From Eleginops maclovinus (taxonomy: Eukaryota; Chordata; Actinopteri; Perciformes; Eleginopidae), in assembly GCF_036324505.1 (NCBI RefSeq), contig NC_086351.1, positions 9,951,983-10,015,982 of the forward strand: a DNA stretch of 64,000 nucleotides, in the 5' to 3' direction. Below the pieces are notes generated by a model, which saw only the letters and a list, made by a program, of their open reading frames with translations, did not search any database and was not told the DNA's origin. The translations under genes were made by a program, and so were the position numbers. Positions 1 to 15,215 of this stretch are shown here, piece after piece. Within the stretch, counting starts at the first letter, position 1; each line of letters begins with the position of its first letter.

Positions 1-2329
1 CCAAGTTCACTTTCTAACTCTGCTCTGCCAAAGGACCAGTCTGACAACAAATCAATTAGAGTCAACTAATGTATAAAATACAGCAGAAAACCAAACTGCA
101 TCACCAACTGTGACAAACAAACAAACCAATATGTGGTGCTGTCCGGCCCCAAAAGACACAGTGCTGTGCTGCAGGTTACCCGAGGACAGGGACTGACCCT
201 AAACACAGATCCACCCTGAACAAGTACACACTCAAAATGTACACAAACTGTTATGTACAAGTATTAATATTATACTTTTTATTATTTTTCATCCATCAAG
301 TAATTGTCAACTTATTTTTCTTGATATTTAAATCACAAATATTGTTTACGTGGCTGTCTATTATTTTCCTTTAACTGTACTACCATGGGCAATACTGTGT
401 TTTAACAAGATCATTCCAATAAAGCCTCTTTGAATGTATTTAAATTTAATTGAAAAAGAGAAAGAGAGAGAGAGTGTGTGTGAGGGGCATTAAAGGAGTA
501 CTTAGTGTTCATAAACCTGATAATAATAATAATGGATATTTACCTCCCGTTGTGCAGTTAACCGTGTGTGATATTTGTGAGTGAATTCCCACTCCCACTT
601 AGGGGTGTAAGTCTTGCTTAAGACTACACGGTGGGGCCAAGATGCTTGTGTTCCATCATTACAGTGTCAGCAATACAGTTTTTAGCCCACTCAACCACAT
701 AAATGACTTAAAATCCTCTGTGTATTAAGCCTCACCACTGGGAACCCAATTTGTAACCTCTGCCCAGTAATACGTTAACTGGACTTTATCTGGGGACAAG
801 CAGAGTGTAAAATTCATACAGTATCTGAGAGAACTAATTGAACCAATTAAGAGAGTGAATATGGATTACTGTGGGACTGTGAACACACACATTCCCTCTG
901 GAATAGAGTTGAAGAGCACTGCTTTCACGCGATAATGATTGTCATTGCAAATGGATGGCGGTACAGGGTCTCAGCGTGTGTACAACAACACTCCCAGAGT
1001 TGACTGGCTTCGCATTTACACTGATGTGTTTTCATTTCCTGAGCAGCTGATCCCAGGCCTGCTATTCTTGGCAGTAATTAATTTAATGCGGGTAAAGGAA
1101 AAGTCAGGGATAAGTGTTGAAACTGTTCCTTGTCTTGTACGCACTCTCAAATCTCACACAAACACAAAGGCAGCGCTCATTTTCCACACAAACACACATT
1201 TGCTAGAGGAGGCAAAAAGAAAATGAGTATAAACAACAAGATACGCAGAAACTTGCACAAAAATAAGAAGCCTTGGGTACTTCATGCTTTAAATATCTTA
1301 ATCAGCAAGCCCATAAAGCCTCCCGATTTTAATTGCCCCACCATGACTATTAATTACATAACAGCCATCGCAGCCAGCATGCAATATGTTTGCTAATAGG
1401 AGAGGATGGATAAGGATGGTGAGTGGAACATATTAGAATACAATGCTGTTTTATTGATCTACATTACGTCCCCCTCCAGGATGTATAATACAAACAGCAG
1501 CATTTATTTGCGTACAAGCTCAAGAGAATGACATAGAACAAATAGCAGGAAACACTTTATAAGCTGAAAGAACAATGTGCCGCGTTGTTGTAAAGAAGCT
1601 AGATAAGATTACTGTAAAACAAGAGATGCTTCAGCAGTAAGGAGAAAGTCCTATATTAGTGTTAAACAAAAGACGCTTTATAAGCTGCAGGAACGATGCC
1701 TTGTATTGTTCTAAACTGTCTTAAGGGACCGCATATAGGGTGGGGATTAAAAAGGAATTTGATTGGCAACCAGTTTTATCTCATTTCTAACACTTAAGAC
1801 TTCTTCAGTTTACCTCACAAGTGAAGTACCTGTTCAAAACGTCCCTGTTCAGAACGGCTGATTGCTTTGCCTCAGGCATTGCTGCTCGCATCTTGCTCAA
1901 GAAACACCCATTGAAACAACTTCACACTCAAAGCTGCACTCCCTCGGGTCCTGAGCAATACACCTGCCATGACACAGTTGTTAGTTCCATCCCATAGCAA
2001 TCCTGGAGTACATGTTTATCAGCGAGGGAAAGCTCTGTGGATATAGCAGCTTGTAGTCACAGTCAAATCACACTGCACCCGTTTGTGAGAAAAAAATCTT
2101 AAATGATTATCCAAACTTTAGATATGAATTTAATTTAGATTTCTTAACAGATTAAATGAAGTCCTGGAGATAAAGGCCAAACTCTGTGTTGTCTTACAAC
2201 CCTTGGAAATCAAGGTCTTGTAACGCCTCACAAAGCTGTATCGACACTCAAAAGGGGTCCTGGGCGCCTGGTTTGGAATCACTGCATAAAACATCTACAG
2301 TGTGCATAGGTAGCACACTACCAATAAAT

Positions 2330-2453
<124 letters not shown>

Positions 2454-5400
2454 AGATTGGTGATAGTTCAGGATGACAGTAAGGTGCTATTTGCACACTG
2501 GAACAAAAGTATCCTTTCACTTCTCATGGCTCACTTGTCACTTTTATACTAGGACAAGTCAAAGAATGCAGTTTGCAGTTTTGTAGAATCTGTTTTTTTA
2601 CTTTGCATTGCTCATTGAATACCCAGGCCTGTTAGCAGAGAGTGTATTTTCTTTGTTGGGACCCTTCTCCTAACTTTGGCGGGTTTTTTTTGGGGGCGTT
2701 TCCTTTTACAGTAAAAGCATCCCTCTCTTAGTCTTGTTTGTTTATCATGTATTCTGTAATATAATTGTATGATTCCCCCCTTTTATAGTTTTGTAAATGA
2801 AAGAATTATACAAAATAAGGTCTAGTGAAGAGTTTGGCAGCAGTGGCTTTACAAATGTGTATGTCAATTGGAAACAGAAAGCCTTGTATTCCCACAACAT
2901 CCTTCTGTGCTGTTCTTGAGTGAAAGTAAAGCTTTTCTAATATTCTTTATAAGGTGCACACCCTGTTTTAATTGTGTTGCTGTATCCCTGTGTATTATTT
3001 GGGAAAGTCATTTGAGAAAAACCATTGAAATCCACTGAAAAACTAAGAAGTCATAGACAATATGGTAATGACTACCCAAGTCTTAATTCCATATAAACGC
3101 CTACATGCTTTTTATCCTCCTGCTGCTCGCATAACATCTATTACAACTTTCCATAGCTCTAGGCCAAGCTTTCCTCTCGTCTCTTTTTCTTCACACCCTC
3201 GTCTTTCTCTCCCTCTCATCCGCACTCATTTAAAACTTTGCCATCGCACTGTTTTATTTTCAAATCAAAGTAATGAAATAGATCTTCACTGAGGTGATTT
3301 CATAGCAAGCAAAGACAGGCTGTCATTTGTGCATCGTGAAGACAGGACGGGGAGTGGAATGAAAAACAGAAGGAGGAAGTGAGCTGAGAGACAAATCAAA
3401 GAGACACTTGCTTATTTTGTTTAAGTTCCAGCTAGATCTATAGCCACCTCCTTAAGGAAATATACTCCCATGAATACAATATTATAAGTCATCAATCTGT
3501 GTGGTTCAGTGGATTGCAATAGTTTGTTTGTCATGGAGTGTTGACACATTTACTCTACAATGAATTTCCCTGTGTGTTGAACTGTCAGTTAAAATTGAAC
3601 ATCTAGGAAAAGCTATTCTTTTCATATTAAAAAAAGGCTGATTCACTGAGGCGGCATTAAGGTGCAGCTCTACTTTGGACTAACTCATGTTAAAATGCTG
3701 AAGTTTAGCAGGTGTCCACCATCTTAATTTTGTCTGCACGCTAATACTTGCGATTTATTAACATGGAGCAAAAAGTAATGCTAAGACTGATGGAATTGTC
3801 ATTAGTTGTGCAGGTATTGTTAATTAATCAAAGTATAAGAAACATTGATATTAGGACCTGGTAATGGTCAACAAACTAGGCCTAAAGCCTTTCACCCAAC
3901 CTTTCACTCAAAACTATGAATATCACACTTATGATGGAGTTAAAAGAAAAGGCAGGGGATCACCAAAGTGTGTCAAATTCATCCTCAATAAATGTCTGTA
4001 CAGACCAACCGTCCAGAGACAGACATTACTTTCCATAAAGCCATGATGCAAGCATGTCTGAAAAAGAAATACTTCTCTGACTACATACCTGGGTTTTTTC
4101 TAGAAAGATATAGTATGAGGGCAATACTGTGGCGAGAACATGACGCCCGTATACTCAATGGCACCACAGACTTCACAATGACGCGACCACGGAGCTACGT
4201 ATAAACAAAGCTGTCTATGACGTATGAAGGTCTATTTGATAGGATTTTCATATTTTTGGAGTAATTATGCAGTTTTTGACTAACAGAAATATTATTTTCT
4301 GGCATCACTTTAACATTTTACGGGGAAAATTGGCATTTTGCTATAGGGTGCAACGCCCTTGTTACCCGGTTTAGACAAAATCCGGCATACAGACTCAGTA
4401 ATGCAGGTATGAGCTCCAAACACTTCCCTGGAATGTTTGCTTCTTTAGGCAAGAGAACTGAATACAGCGTCCTTTTTTTCTTCTTTAAGCTGCATTCGTT
4501 TAAATCAAGTCATTGGGAATAACAAATGGTACCATTAAATTCATTAGCTGACATTTCTGGGAATTACCCAAAGTAACAGGGGGGGGATGGAGCTTAAGCG
4601 CGCCTGTGAGCCTCTGTTACTGTGGGCCGCTGCTTTGTGCTGTCGTGTCTCTCTGCCTTACAGGCCTATTATAGAGACATCAGGGGAGTAACAGAGGCCG
4701 ACAGAGACAAACAGGTCACCCTTACCTGGGCTGCAGGATAAACGATTTCCCCTCCACCACGGCTCTACCTCCCTTATTTTCTCTTCTTTTCCATCTTCAT
4801 CCCTCCATCCCTCCACTCCTCCATCAGCCTTCTTCTCCTCTTTTCTACCTGTCTGCCATCTGACTGCTTCTCTCCATCCTCTGTCCCCTTTCCTGCCCCC
4901 CTCCCATCTCTGCACCCCATCCTCCCTTCTTCGACACAACAGAATTAATATTAAAAAAGGTGGCTGTGTGTGTCTGTGTGGTTAGAGGGGAGAGTGATTA
5001 GGAGGACAGCGTGTACAATGACCTTACTCGCAAATCGTAGCCTCATGTACATCAAGCGTGTCCTTGTTGCAACACCCTAACCGCTCAAGACAACAACGCA
5101 ACATAAACAAACACAAAACCATGGACACACTAACAGGTCTACTGACAGTTCCTTTCAGTCTCTGCAGCAGTGCTTTATGCTCATTGTTAACCCATAAAAA
5201 AAATCACTCTGGTAGCTTTGTAGCCAAGTGTTGCAGCTGAGTATAACACAGCTTTTTCAGGTCTGACACCTCAGTCAGGTGGAATAAGGAGGAAGAATAT
5301 GCCCGCAGCCTGTTCCTCTTTAACTGTCATGGAAAGGGACAAATGATGTCAGAGTCTGTTGCCACTGCTTTAAAGATGCACATGTCCTTTTAAAAAGCCC

Positions 5401-5557
5401 TGGAGCTCTGGCATTTAACATTAACACAAGACAGGTGCTGTCATGCATCCAGCTCTGTGTCACCAGCGAGTTTTAGCGTATTTATGCATGCAATCTCATC
5501 GCTGATGTATGATTGAATGCATACTGTATGCATGGTTGCATAGGTGTATGTGTGCAT

Positions 5558-5560
<3 letters not shown>

Positions 5561-5619
<59 letters not shown>
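5561..5619. repeat. (TG)n microsatellite
   Basis: Pure dinucleotide run of about 29 units. Confidence 0.95.
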
Positions 5620-5623
<4 letters not shown>

Positions 5624-7289
5624 CTGTGTTCATGTGGGTCTCTGCTGCCGTGGCATAAATCATTGGAGCTGAGCAGGGGGCTGGTGCTGCTTTCTCCATC
5701 TGTCTCTGTCTGCAGGGGTGAGGTATTTTACACTGATGATAGGGCTAAAGGAGGGAGGCGAGAAAAAGTGAGCCATGCTCAAGTCGTGTGGGACGGACAG
5801 AAAAATAAATGCTCTAGTATCGAAGGGCAGTGGGCAGCGTGTGCATCATGTGAGCATGTGGAGAGACTTGGGGGGGAAGGGATGCGTCAAAGCCTTCAGT
5901 TCACACAATCTGCACCTCTGCAGGGCCTGTTACTCACTACCTAAGATCTGCTTCTGTGAAATAGGCTCTGTTATCCAGTGTTGAGGAATAATGCTGCCCA
6001 TATAATGTCTCTGCATGCAGTCCTCCCTCTCCTGCAGACTGCTGACTGGATACCAATGAATGAATGCACCAAAAGCCAGAAACTCAATATCTGCTTGATC
6101 TTGGTTATCTTTTTTTTTTTGTTAGTTATATGAACACATAAGACGATGTATGGACTACATTTCTTGTTCCATCTACATACAACATGATTCTTAAGCTTGT
6201 AGGAACTGGATTCATTCGTGGGAGAGGACAAGCTGTCCATTGGTTACCTCGCTTCCATCAATCCTTCTCACCTCCTTTTAACAGGCTAATTTAAAGCAGA
6301 ACAGCTCCCTAACAAATGTATTAAGTACTTACTCCTCAGCTTGTCACACTCTCCAACCGTAAAACGGAGATTGTAGCTACTACATGGAGCTTGTTCCGCC
6401 AAAGTGTCCTCAAGGTATGCAACAAATCCCTAAAACATCCTTGTGTGCAGTCTGTTGTACCTGTAGAGAGACAGCAATCGGTCAGAGACCAAACCCACAA
6501 TACAACTTTGACAGCAGAGAAACCACTGGACGCTTTGCCCCGTCGAGCAGCCTCTGCTCCAAATACACTCACAAGAAACTGAGGGAGCTTAGTGGAAAAC
6601 AATTCAAAAGCTGGAATAGGTTTTGAGCCCCCCAATTTATGATTTGTGTTGCATCCCTCATCCCCCCTATCAATTTGGATTAGAGAGTTTTCGAATAGAC
6701 TGAAAGACGAAGACGGTCACGAGGAGAGTGTTGGCATATATGGGTCGTCCATTGAAGGAGAGGTGGTCATGCTTGGTTGGCTTGGTTGTTAAGGTAGAGG
6801 GAGCAGAATCTCTCCTGACAGACAACCAGTAGCTTGCCACAGAGCAAGATTTGGTTCTGGGTTCTGAGATTAGCTCAAGCATGGCAATCTCTCCCTGGAA
6901 GCATTCTGGAGGGTTTAAAGAGGCAGCCATAGATCAGCGACACAACTGTGCAACAGAAAGAGCCATGCCAGGGTATTTCTGCACTAACACCGAATTGGCA
7001 AGCAAATGCTGTATAGTAACAATGTCGTATGAATGTTTCTGCATGGCCATGTATTGTGGTGTAAAAGGGGGTATTTGGGAAATACGAGAGAGGATCAATA
7101 ATACAGTTAATAACAAGCTACAAACATCACCTTTTAGTTTAGCACAACATCGGGAAACAGCTGGAAACGGTTAACCTAATTTACAACCTACATCTTGTTG
7201 TTTCAAGTTTGAAATGACAATGTGTGGTTTGACAGGGCAAATTAAATAAATAACATACATTGTGTTTTTCTGTAGGTTATCTTTTGTAC

Positions 7290-7475
7290 AGAGCCAGGTT
7301 AGCAGTTTTCTCAGGTTCCAACTCTGTGCTAAAATAAGCTAAGCTAACTGTTGCAATCTTTAGCCTTAGAGTTAAAGTACAGACATGTGTGTGGTATCGA
7401 TCCTCTCATCCAACTCTTTACAAGAAAGCAATAAAAAACACATTTTCCAAAGTATCTTCTAAATATTCCTTTAAG
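7290..7475. repeat. interspersed teleost repeat (AGCTAAGCTAAC-type)
   Basis: It contains AGCCAGGTTAGCAGTTTTCT, AAGCTAAGCTAAC, GTGGTATCGATCCTCTCATC and TATTCCTTTAAGAG, in the order found in a very common percomorph non-autonomous repeat. Confidence 0.6.
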
Positions 7476-7782
7476 AGTACTGCTGAGGATATGACTTGGA
7501 AGGATCGGCACACCTTGAGCCTGCACATTGATTATGGCATACATGTATACATGTTTGCACTGACAGAACTCACAAATGTACCGAGGTCAGTCAAATCTGT
7601 GTGAGCCCATGATCATGTTCACAGCATATGGAATAGGAATGCAGGATGTAGTTAATCCCTACAGTATTCCTACAGTGTGTATGACCTTGGAGAGATGCAA
7701 GCCCTTATCCTCATTAACATGGCAGGAACATGGCCGCAGGGTGAACACACCTACAAGCTAATTGAGTAGGTATCACTCGTGT

Positions 7783-8003
<221 letters not shown>

Positions 8004-11000
8004 CATCTATTTTTCATTATTACAATGCTATCAGCTGGAGGCAAGGTTGTATAATGCTGCAGCTGTGCAGACGCTGAGTGTGGTAGGTGGGCTGTCATTG
8101 ACACTCGGGCTCAAACATGAGTCGTTACTAAAAAGTACAGAAAACACCCAGCGGGGAGCAGAAAAAGGAGCAGTGAGCAGTGTACTCTGGTGCATATCCT
8201 GTGCAGCAACTCAGCTGTGTCCTCTGCAGGCACAAATACACACGCATAAATACACTCCACTGAAACACAAACAAGAATGCTTGTGGCACAGGCTTTGTTT
8301 TATCTGATTTGGCTGTAATATTGCCTCACAAGACAATAACTCTCAAGAGGAGGAATGTACAGTCCAGGTGCAGGCAGTTGAGGAAAGTGCACAGCTGGGA
8401 TCAGACCGCTTTATGTTGTGTCCGGTACAATATCCTGTCCTGTGAAATTTCAATTCTTGTCCTGTTTGGAGACTCTATGTTTTATCAGTTGACTGTTTTG
8501 AAAGGTTAAGTTGTGTTTCCTTTATGTTCTGTCATATTCATCAACTTAAAAAAAAGGGAACATTTCTAATTTGCCCATAATGTCTAAAATGTGATGTGTG
8601 CAAAACAGAAAACCTCTCAAGACTGTCAAAACAATACTGCACCTTTCAAGACTTTCCTAAACAGAATAACAAATAGAGAGACAAGACATAGCACAATATG
8701 ATCTTATTTTTTGTTGAATAGCGAAATAAAAATCTGCCAATAAAACCATGAAGGTATCATTGTTACTTAGATTTTCATGAGGAATTGGAGCAAGTACTTT
8801 CACACTTCTTTAAATGTCCTGTACACAACGATAACATCCAGCTCCTCGCAGCAGGGACGGGACATATTGTTGTTTATGAAAATACAGGTATAATTTTAAC
8901 ATGACTAAATATTGTTATAATTGCAATCTTACCGCGTCATACCATAACAGCAACACCAAGCATGCCCCAATTGGAAGGAAATTGCCAGCAGCTCCACAGT
9001 GGAGACACACAATACACCTCAAAGGGAAAGTTCGGTCTGAACGCTCCTTCATGTGATTTTTGATGATTTTTGTTGCTTCTCTGCCCTTTATTATGAAAGA
9101 CTAAATAAAAAATCCTGCATTATTAAATTTGGATTGCAATTTGACACTCACGGTCAGGTTTCTAAAATTAACATCCTTGTTATGCAGAGTAACTTGACAA
9201 GAAGAACTTCAACACTGAAATAAAAGGTAGAATCACCTTTTTACTACTAAAGTTGTAATTTGTGCAAGAATGAATTGCAAAAAAGAAATGCCCGTATATA
9301 TTTGTGAAATTATTACAAATGGTTCAGTTAAAAAACTGAATCTCTCATCCTTCTGTAATTTTGCTCTTTGACCTTCTTTCTCACAGGTTTAAAATGAATA
9401 TAGGACTTTGCCCATGACTTGAAAAGTATTTCAAATCACAAAACAGTGCAAGTTGTAACGGTACCTTGTTGGATGGCAGTTTAAGATTAGCTTCTGTGAG
9501 AGATGATGGTCTCCGAACACAGAGTCTTGGGATGTACACAAACGATACAGTATGGGAATAATTGTGGTGATGTTCTTTCCCTGGCCCCTCCACCCATTGA
9601 CCTTTCAGCTTATTGACACAATTTGCTACTCCCTAAACACCGCCACCATACAGGAATTGTCCAATCGTAGCTTGGCAACCGTGACAACACGCAGTAGCCC
9701 TGACATGCTTTAGATTTCTGTTCATACCAAGACATTGTGCATTGGGACTTAACGAGAAAGGTTATAAGGTACGTGAAAAAAGTGTTAATAACCCAAACTC
9801 TGTTACAAAATGTTGCTTAATTGCCTTTGAGTAAAGTTTAATTAAAGGCTGCAAACTTTTCAACATTACCTTGCAATAATAGCCTGTGCTCTCACCATGC
9901 TGACACAGACTGCTGAGTTTCCCTGCTGTTGTTTGAGTTTATTAACTCCCATTCTAGGAGGAAGCGTCTTACATTATCTGATGTAATATAAAGATTCCAT
10001 ACTAAATAGCTAGAGTAGTAGTACCTTTTAAGAAAAAGCGAAGGAACTGCCAGAAGCTGCCAAAAAAATCAGCTGGATATCTGTTGTTTTTGTTTGGCTA
10101 TATTACTGGAGTACATGTAGCCTATGATAGAAATGATGTTCATCCACATAGGAGAAGGAAGTTCAGTGAGCGGATTTAATGCAGACTTTGAGACGATCCC
10201 CATCAAATATTCCGACTGTTTTGCCTACATCTTACAGAGACCTGGTACCATCGTTGCTGCATGGATCAAGTGGTTGCACTTGATCTGCGTATTGCAGGAA
10301 GTACAGAAATCTAGTTGGACTGTACGTTACAAGAATGATGCTTGGTGCTGAAACATCAATGTTGATGGACAATGTTAAAGCATTCACATTCTAAATAACA
10401 TGCAACTATGCTTTACTATTGGTTGTCATTGGGGCAATGTCCTAAAAAGAATAATTTCAGGATACATTTCTTATCAAAATATTCAAGAAATCCAAGAGAG
10501 CTTTTTAGTCTTTTATATTTTAATAAACCACTATAATGGAAAACACTGTCTATATTTATCCCACGCTACGCCTACAGCCTGCTAGTAAGATTTTTAAGAT
10601 AGGGATGCTTACCAAAAAACCCTCTGGGTTAATTTTTTTGTTGGTACTTAAGGAAATGAGTGCACTGCACACTGGAGTCATTTTGGGCTGATAATATGAG
10701 GTCCTGTAGCAGTACGTGTTGAAAACAAAGCACAAAATCTGCCCCATGTTCCTCAGAAAATCGTGACCAGAGTTTAGCAAAACACTGACTGATTTAATGT
10801 ATCAGAGAGCGTAGAGAATACCCTTCACATATATACTGTATGTAGAAATAAAAACATAGAATTCATATCATTACATGCTGCATTTTCAGGAACTTCACTT
10901 TATGTATCAATATTGAGGTAGAGCGCTAGTCTTCATGAAGTCTTTATGATGCCTTCATGAAGTCTTCATGCAGTCTTGGGATTACAGTTGGAAACTTCAA

Positions 11001-14000
11001 ACAATTTTTAAGGTAACACTAACAGAAAAAAATAGAGCTCAGATAAGAAAAGTGTAAAGTTGGTTAAGCTTTTGTCCCACAGGGAGAGGCACCTCAATTA
11101 CTGACTGTCAAGAAGCTAGGTTGGAGAAGTTAGGGCTCCCGCAATTGTGGCAAATGTCAGTGAAGCATCAGCACATCAGAAACATGTCCAGCCGCCTGTT
11201 TTGTGACTGCACAGAGCCTAATAATGCCACAATGGGTTAGCCTTGAAATGAGTCTCTTTTCTCCCTGCGTTCTTTTTTGCCCAAACTATAAAGAGGCAAA
11301 ACATCTGTGGTACAGAAACACTGTTCAGCCAAGCCTTGTTTTTGTGCTAATTAGTCCAATTAGCCTTCCCCATCTCACACAGTTGTAAGCAAAGATGAGC
11401 AGCAGCTCCGCTCAGCTTAACCAGCTCTGCAGCTTGATGTGTGGTAGCGCTGGAAAGCTGCAGAAGCCTCTAGTTACAGACACAGACACAGGCTACTTTA
11501 AACAGTTTCAGGGCATCCTTCCTTCACAGGATAAGCTGCACCCTGCCATGTTGTTTAAAACAGTCTTCGGATGTCCCTTTAGCAAGATTTTAGCACAGAA
11601 ACATGGTTTTGAGTCAGACTGCAGTCAGGAGGTAAAATTCCGACACCCGTAATTTCATGATTAGCAATGCTGAAGGGCAACTTCCAAATTGGTCGCGTGC
11701 ATTGTCAGATAACAGATTTCATGAGGAGGAGTAAATGAACCCGTTACAGTTGAAAAGAGAACTACAAGGAAATTAGTTATTCTACACATCAGAAGAATAA
11801 TTAATCATTCTTCAACAACAGTCTCTTTACAGAAGCAGTTTGTCATCATGAATCAACCCCTATCTTCTCTCAATTATTTCTCCTTTATAAAACACAAATT
11901 ATACAAATCACTCTACCTTCTAATGGACGAGAGAAAAACAAGAGAGAACATTTTAATTTTTCAAATGCCTCCTCCTTGAGGCAGAACAGCAGTAATAATT
12001 CACCAGTTTCCGCAGCAGAAAACATTTCTGTAGTGGTTTCAATTAATCTTCATGTTTTGTGTCTCAAGAGGAAATTATGCATTTATATGTTGTTTTATTT
12101 TCTTTCACAGACTTGTAGAAGCAGTCCGATGGTCAATATAAGATTTACAACACCCTATTTGTAAATGCATTCTCCAGAAGTAAAAAGATAACGTTAGGCT
12201 ATAATTGAACTATATCACGTTTGCATTTTTGAGTTTAACGTCACCAATCCTTAGCTAAGTCTGAATAGTGTTTGGTGTGATGACTTTTAATTCCCTTGAT
12301 ACGTAAAAGCTCAACAATTAAACAATGGGGTATTAACAAGTCTATAGAACAAAATGTAGAAATCTCTTAGGCTTGGCATCGGTGTGAATGGCAGGCCTTG
12401 TTTTAGGCAAATAACCAAAAACCAATTCAAAAATGTGTTTGACTTCGAGATGGAAGATCTGGTATAAAAATGTTTACTAGCTCATATTTATTGTGGTTTC
12501 CCTACATGCTTTAAAGCGGCCAAGTAAACAGTATGTGTGTGGCTGCGGCTGGGGAGCCAGCAAAGGTTCAGGGCCTTATGCTCTTGTAGACTTTATTGAG
12601 TCTCTTATAACCATACAGCTCACATAGTAAAGAGATTATAAAATTGATTTTACATTCCATGTAGTTGTTGCTGTGGTTTACTAAATGCCTTTTTTCTGCC
12701 TCATACTGTAAACGCGTGATTCATGTTCGCTGTTGGCTAACTGACACATGGGATACAGTAGCTGCAGAGAAATTAACATCCCTCTGCCTTCTCTCACATG
12801 GTTTATAATTGCAGAGAAAACCTCTCGGAGGAGCGCCACAGAAATCGAACCATAGCGACCTTCTGCCAGTGATCAAAGCTTACCTCAACCAGCCCCACAA
12901 CCACTGCGCCCCCACTCCAACCCCAACCCAAGAGAGCAAAGTAGAGAGAGAGAGATGGGGGGAGAGAGGGAATCCACACAAACCATCTCACGTCTCAGCA
13001 AGAGCTACCTGCTTTACATATGAAACACACCTTTCTCCCTTTAATTCCCATGAAATCGCGCAGGAAGCGGTTATTGCAAAGGGAGAGGAAGTGATGTGGA
13101 ACGGCTAGAGGGGCCATTACAGAGAATCCCTCATTACAACCTGGTCACAGCTTTGGAGTATTACCCTTGTGAAAACACACTCTCACCTCTGGGTGAATGA
13201 GTCAAAGAGAGTAGATTGTCTCATCTTATTCCTTCCCTTTGTGCCTAGTCTCTAGACAGGTACGGTAGGGTTAAACTTGTCAACATACGCAGCTTTAGCT
13301 CACTGTACAACCAACAGACAGGCTGGTTTAGATCTCTCTGAGCAGTACGCAAGTCTAAAGATGTGTCTGTTTCTTTATATCCCTGTCTTTGATTAGAATA
13401 TAGAAGGATCACAACACATCTTGGTCTGTGATCAATCAATCAATTAATCAACCAACCCACCTGCTTTTATAGGGGAAAGCTCATTTGCAACAACAGCGTC
13501 TTAACCACTGAAGAAGACTATGAAGCCTGATGAAAAAAAGGAGACTTCCTTAAGGCATCTTCGTGCATTTCAGAGTGAGTTGTTTGGCAAGACATCAGAG
13601 GGGAAAACATCCTGACTCATCCATCTGATGCATGAGGATCCATTAAGCCAAGTTTCAATATTCATTAGTAGGTGCAGTGTACAGTAAAGGCAGTTTGCCG
13701 GAAAATATTGTGAAATGCAAAACACGGATTATAAAATATATCAGCTACAAAACAAGTGAGAAAAACAGCTACATTATTTAGAAGCTTAAGGCCATATGAA
13801 CTACTCTTTATCCATGGCTCTATTGATGACTATGTAGATCCTTCAGTTGCATTGCCACTGTCGAGAAAGACAAATCTCAACAACTGCTGGATCGATTGGC
13901 ATTCAATGATGTACAGAGAGGCCAAGCAGTGAATCAAACCGACTTTGGTATCCCCCGACTTTACCTTTATGAAAATCTGATCAGATTTAGAATCTGGTTT

Positions 14001-15105
14001 ATTGCCAACTAAGTTTCCCATACTTTTCCTAGATTTGTTTTAGTGTTTGTGAATAACAATAAACAAAGAGACCAAAATAAATAAAAGCAACTTCGAGAAT
14101 GTTAATTCAGGTTTTGAGTTAAATGTCACAACTATTAAATGGATTTCCAAGCAATTTGGTATGGGTACAAGAATAAATAATGACAATGATAATGTGTGTT
14201 GTTATCAAAATGCACCTTTTACTACCATTAAAATAAGGTGTGGTGTTTTTTCTTCTCAGTTCCATTTGATTATGAGCATGCTTCAGTGAATTATCTGGAG
14301 ACTTTATTTACACCACACTGACAGACAGCACTACAACAACACAAAACTATGCAGCCATTACAAAACTAAGTTTTTATAAAGTGTTAAGTCACTCAAATGG
14401 TTTCCTATTGCGTTATAAAACACTCAATTATACATTAAGCTCACAACATTAAAACCATAACAAACTACATTACATGTTATCCAGCAGAAAGCCTCAAATA
14501 CCAATACGATTGAAAACCTGCAAAACCGGGTCAATGCTCATTATTATTACCAGTGGTCAAATATAACATAAAGCACACAAGCTTGCACACATAATCCCGA
14601 TCACAAAAAAAACACAAACTTTCCAAACAATAATTCCTAAATCCTTATTTGACATATAATAGTAAATGTAAAGAAATATCTACTCACCTGTTACATGAAG
14701 ACCGCCACAGCCTCAATGTCCACTTCTTAAGATTCATGGAGCTGATTGCCAGCAGAGCCAGGCAGCTGATTTGCAGGTATCTTTAGCCGATGTATTCACG
14801 AATAACTAATGTTTGTATGCAGCTGATGAAACATGCAATGCTGAAGACGTAAACAACAGCTTGGATAAGTCCAGCAACGCGTGGTGGTGTGGCCTTAAAA
14901 ACACAGGTGCGTCCCGCAGTTTGTTGCAACGCCAGGTAAAGTTCAGCAGACAGACAGTTCATCGTCCCTTTATCCATTCATGCATCGGTGATCTTCCATC
15001 CTCACTTTATCTACGAACAAATCACTGTACACGTAAGATAGCCACAGCGCCCACACTTTATTTGGACCTCAATGGTAACGTGATGTTTAGCTAGCTAATT
15101 CATGG

Positions 15106-15215
<110 letters not shown>

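Noticed and set aside
6336..6635. Overlapping open frames of 60-99 codons on both strands
   Set aside because: No similarity, start context or splice support. Complementary frames of similar length on both strands suggest chance.
10930..10985. Repeated CTTCATGAAG units, considered as a CRISPR-like or regulatory array
   Set aside because: Three short imperfect units in a vertebrate genome; this resembles a fragment of a known fish interspersed repeat.
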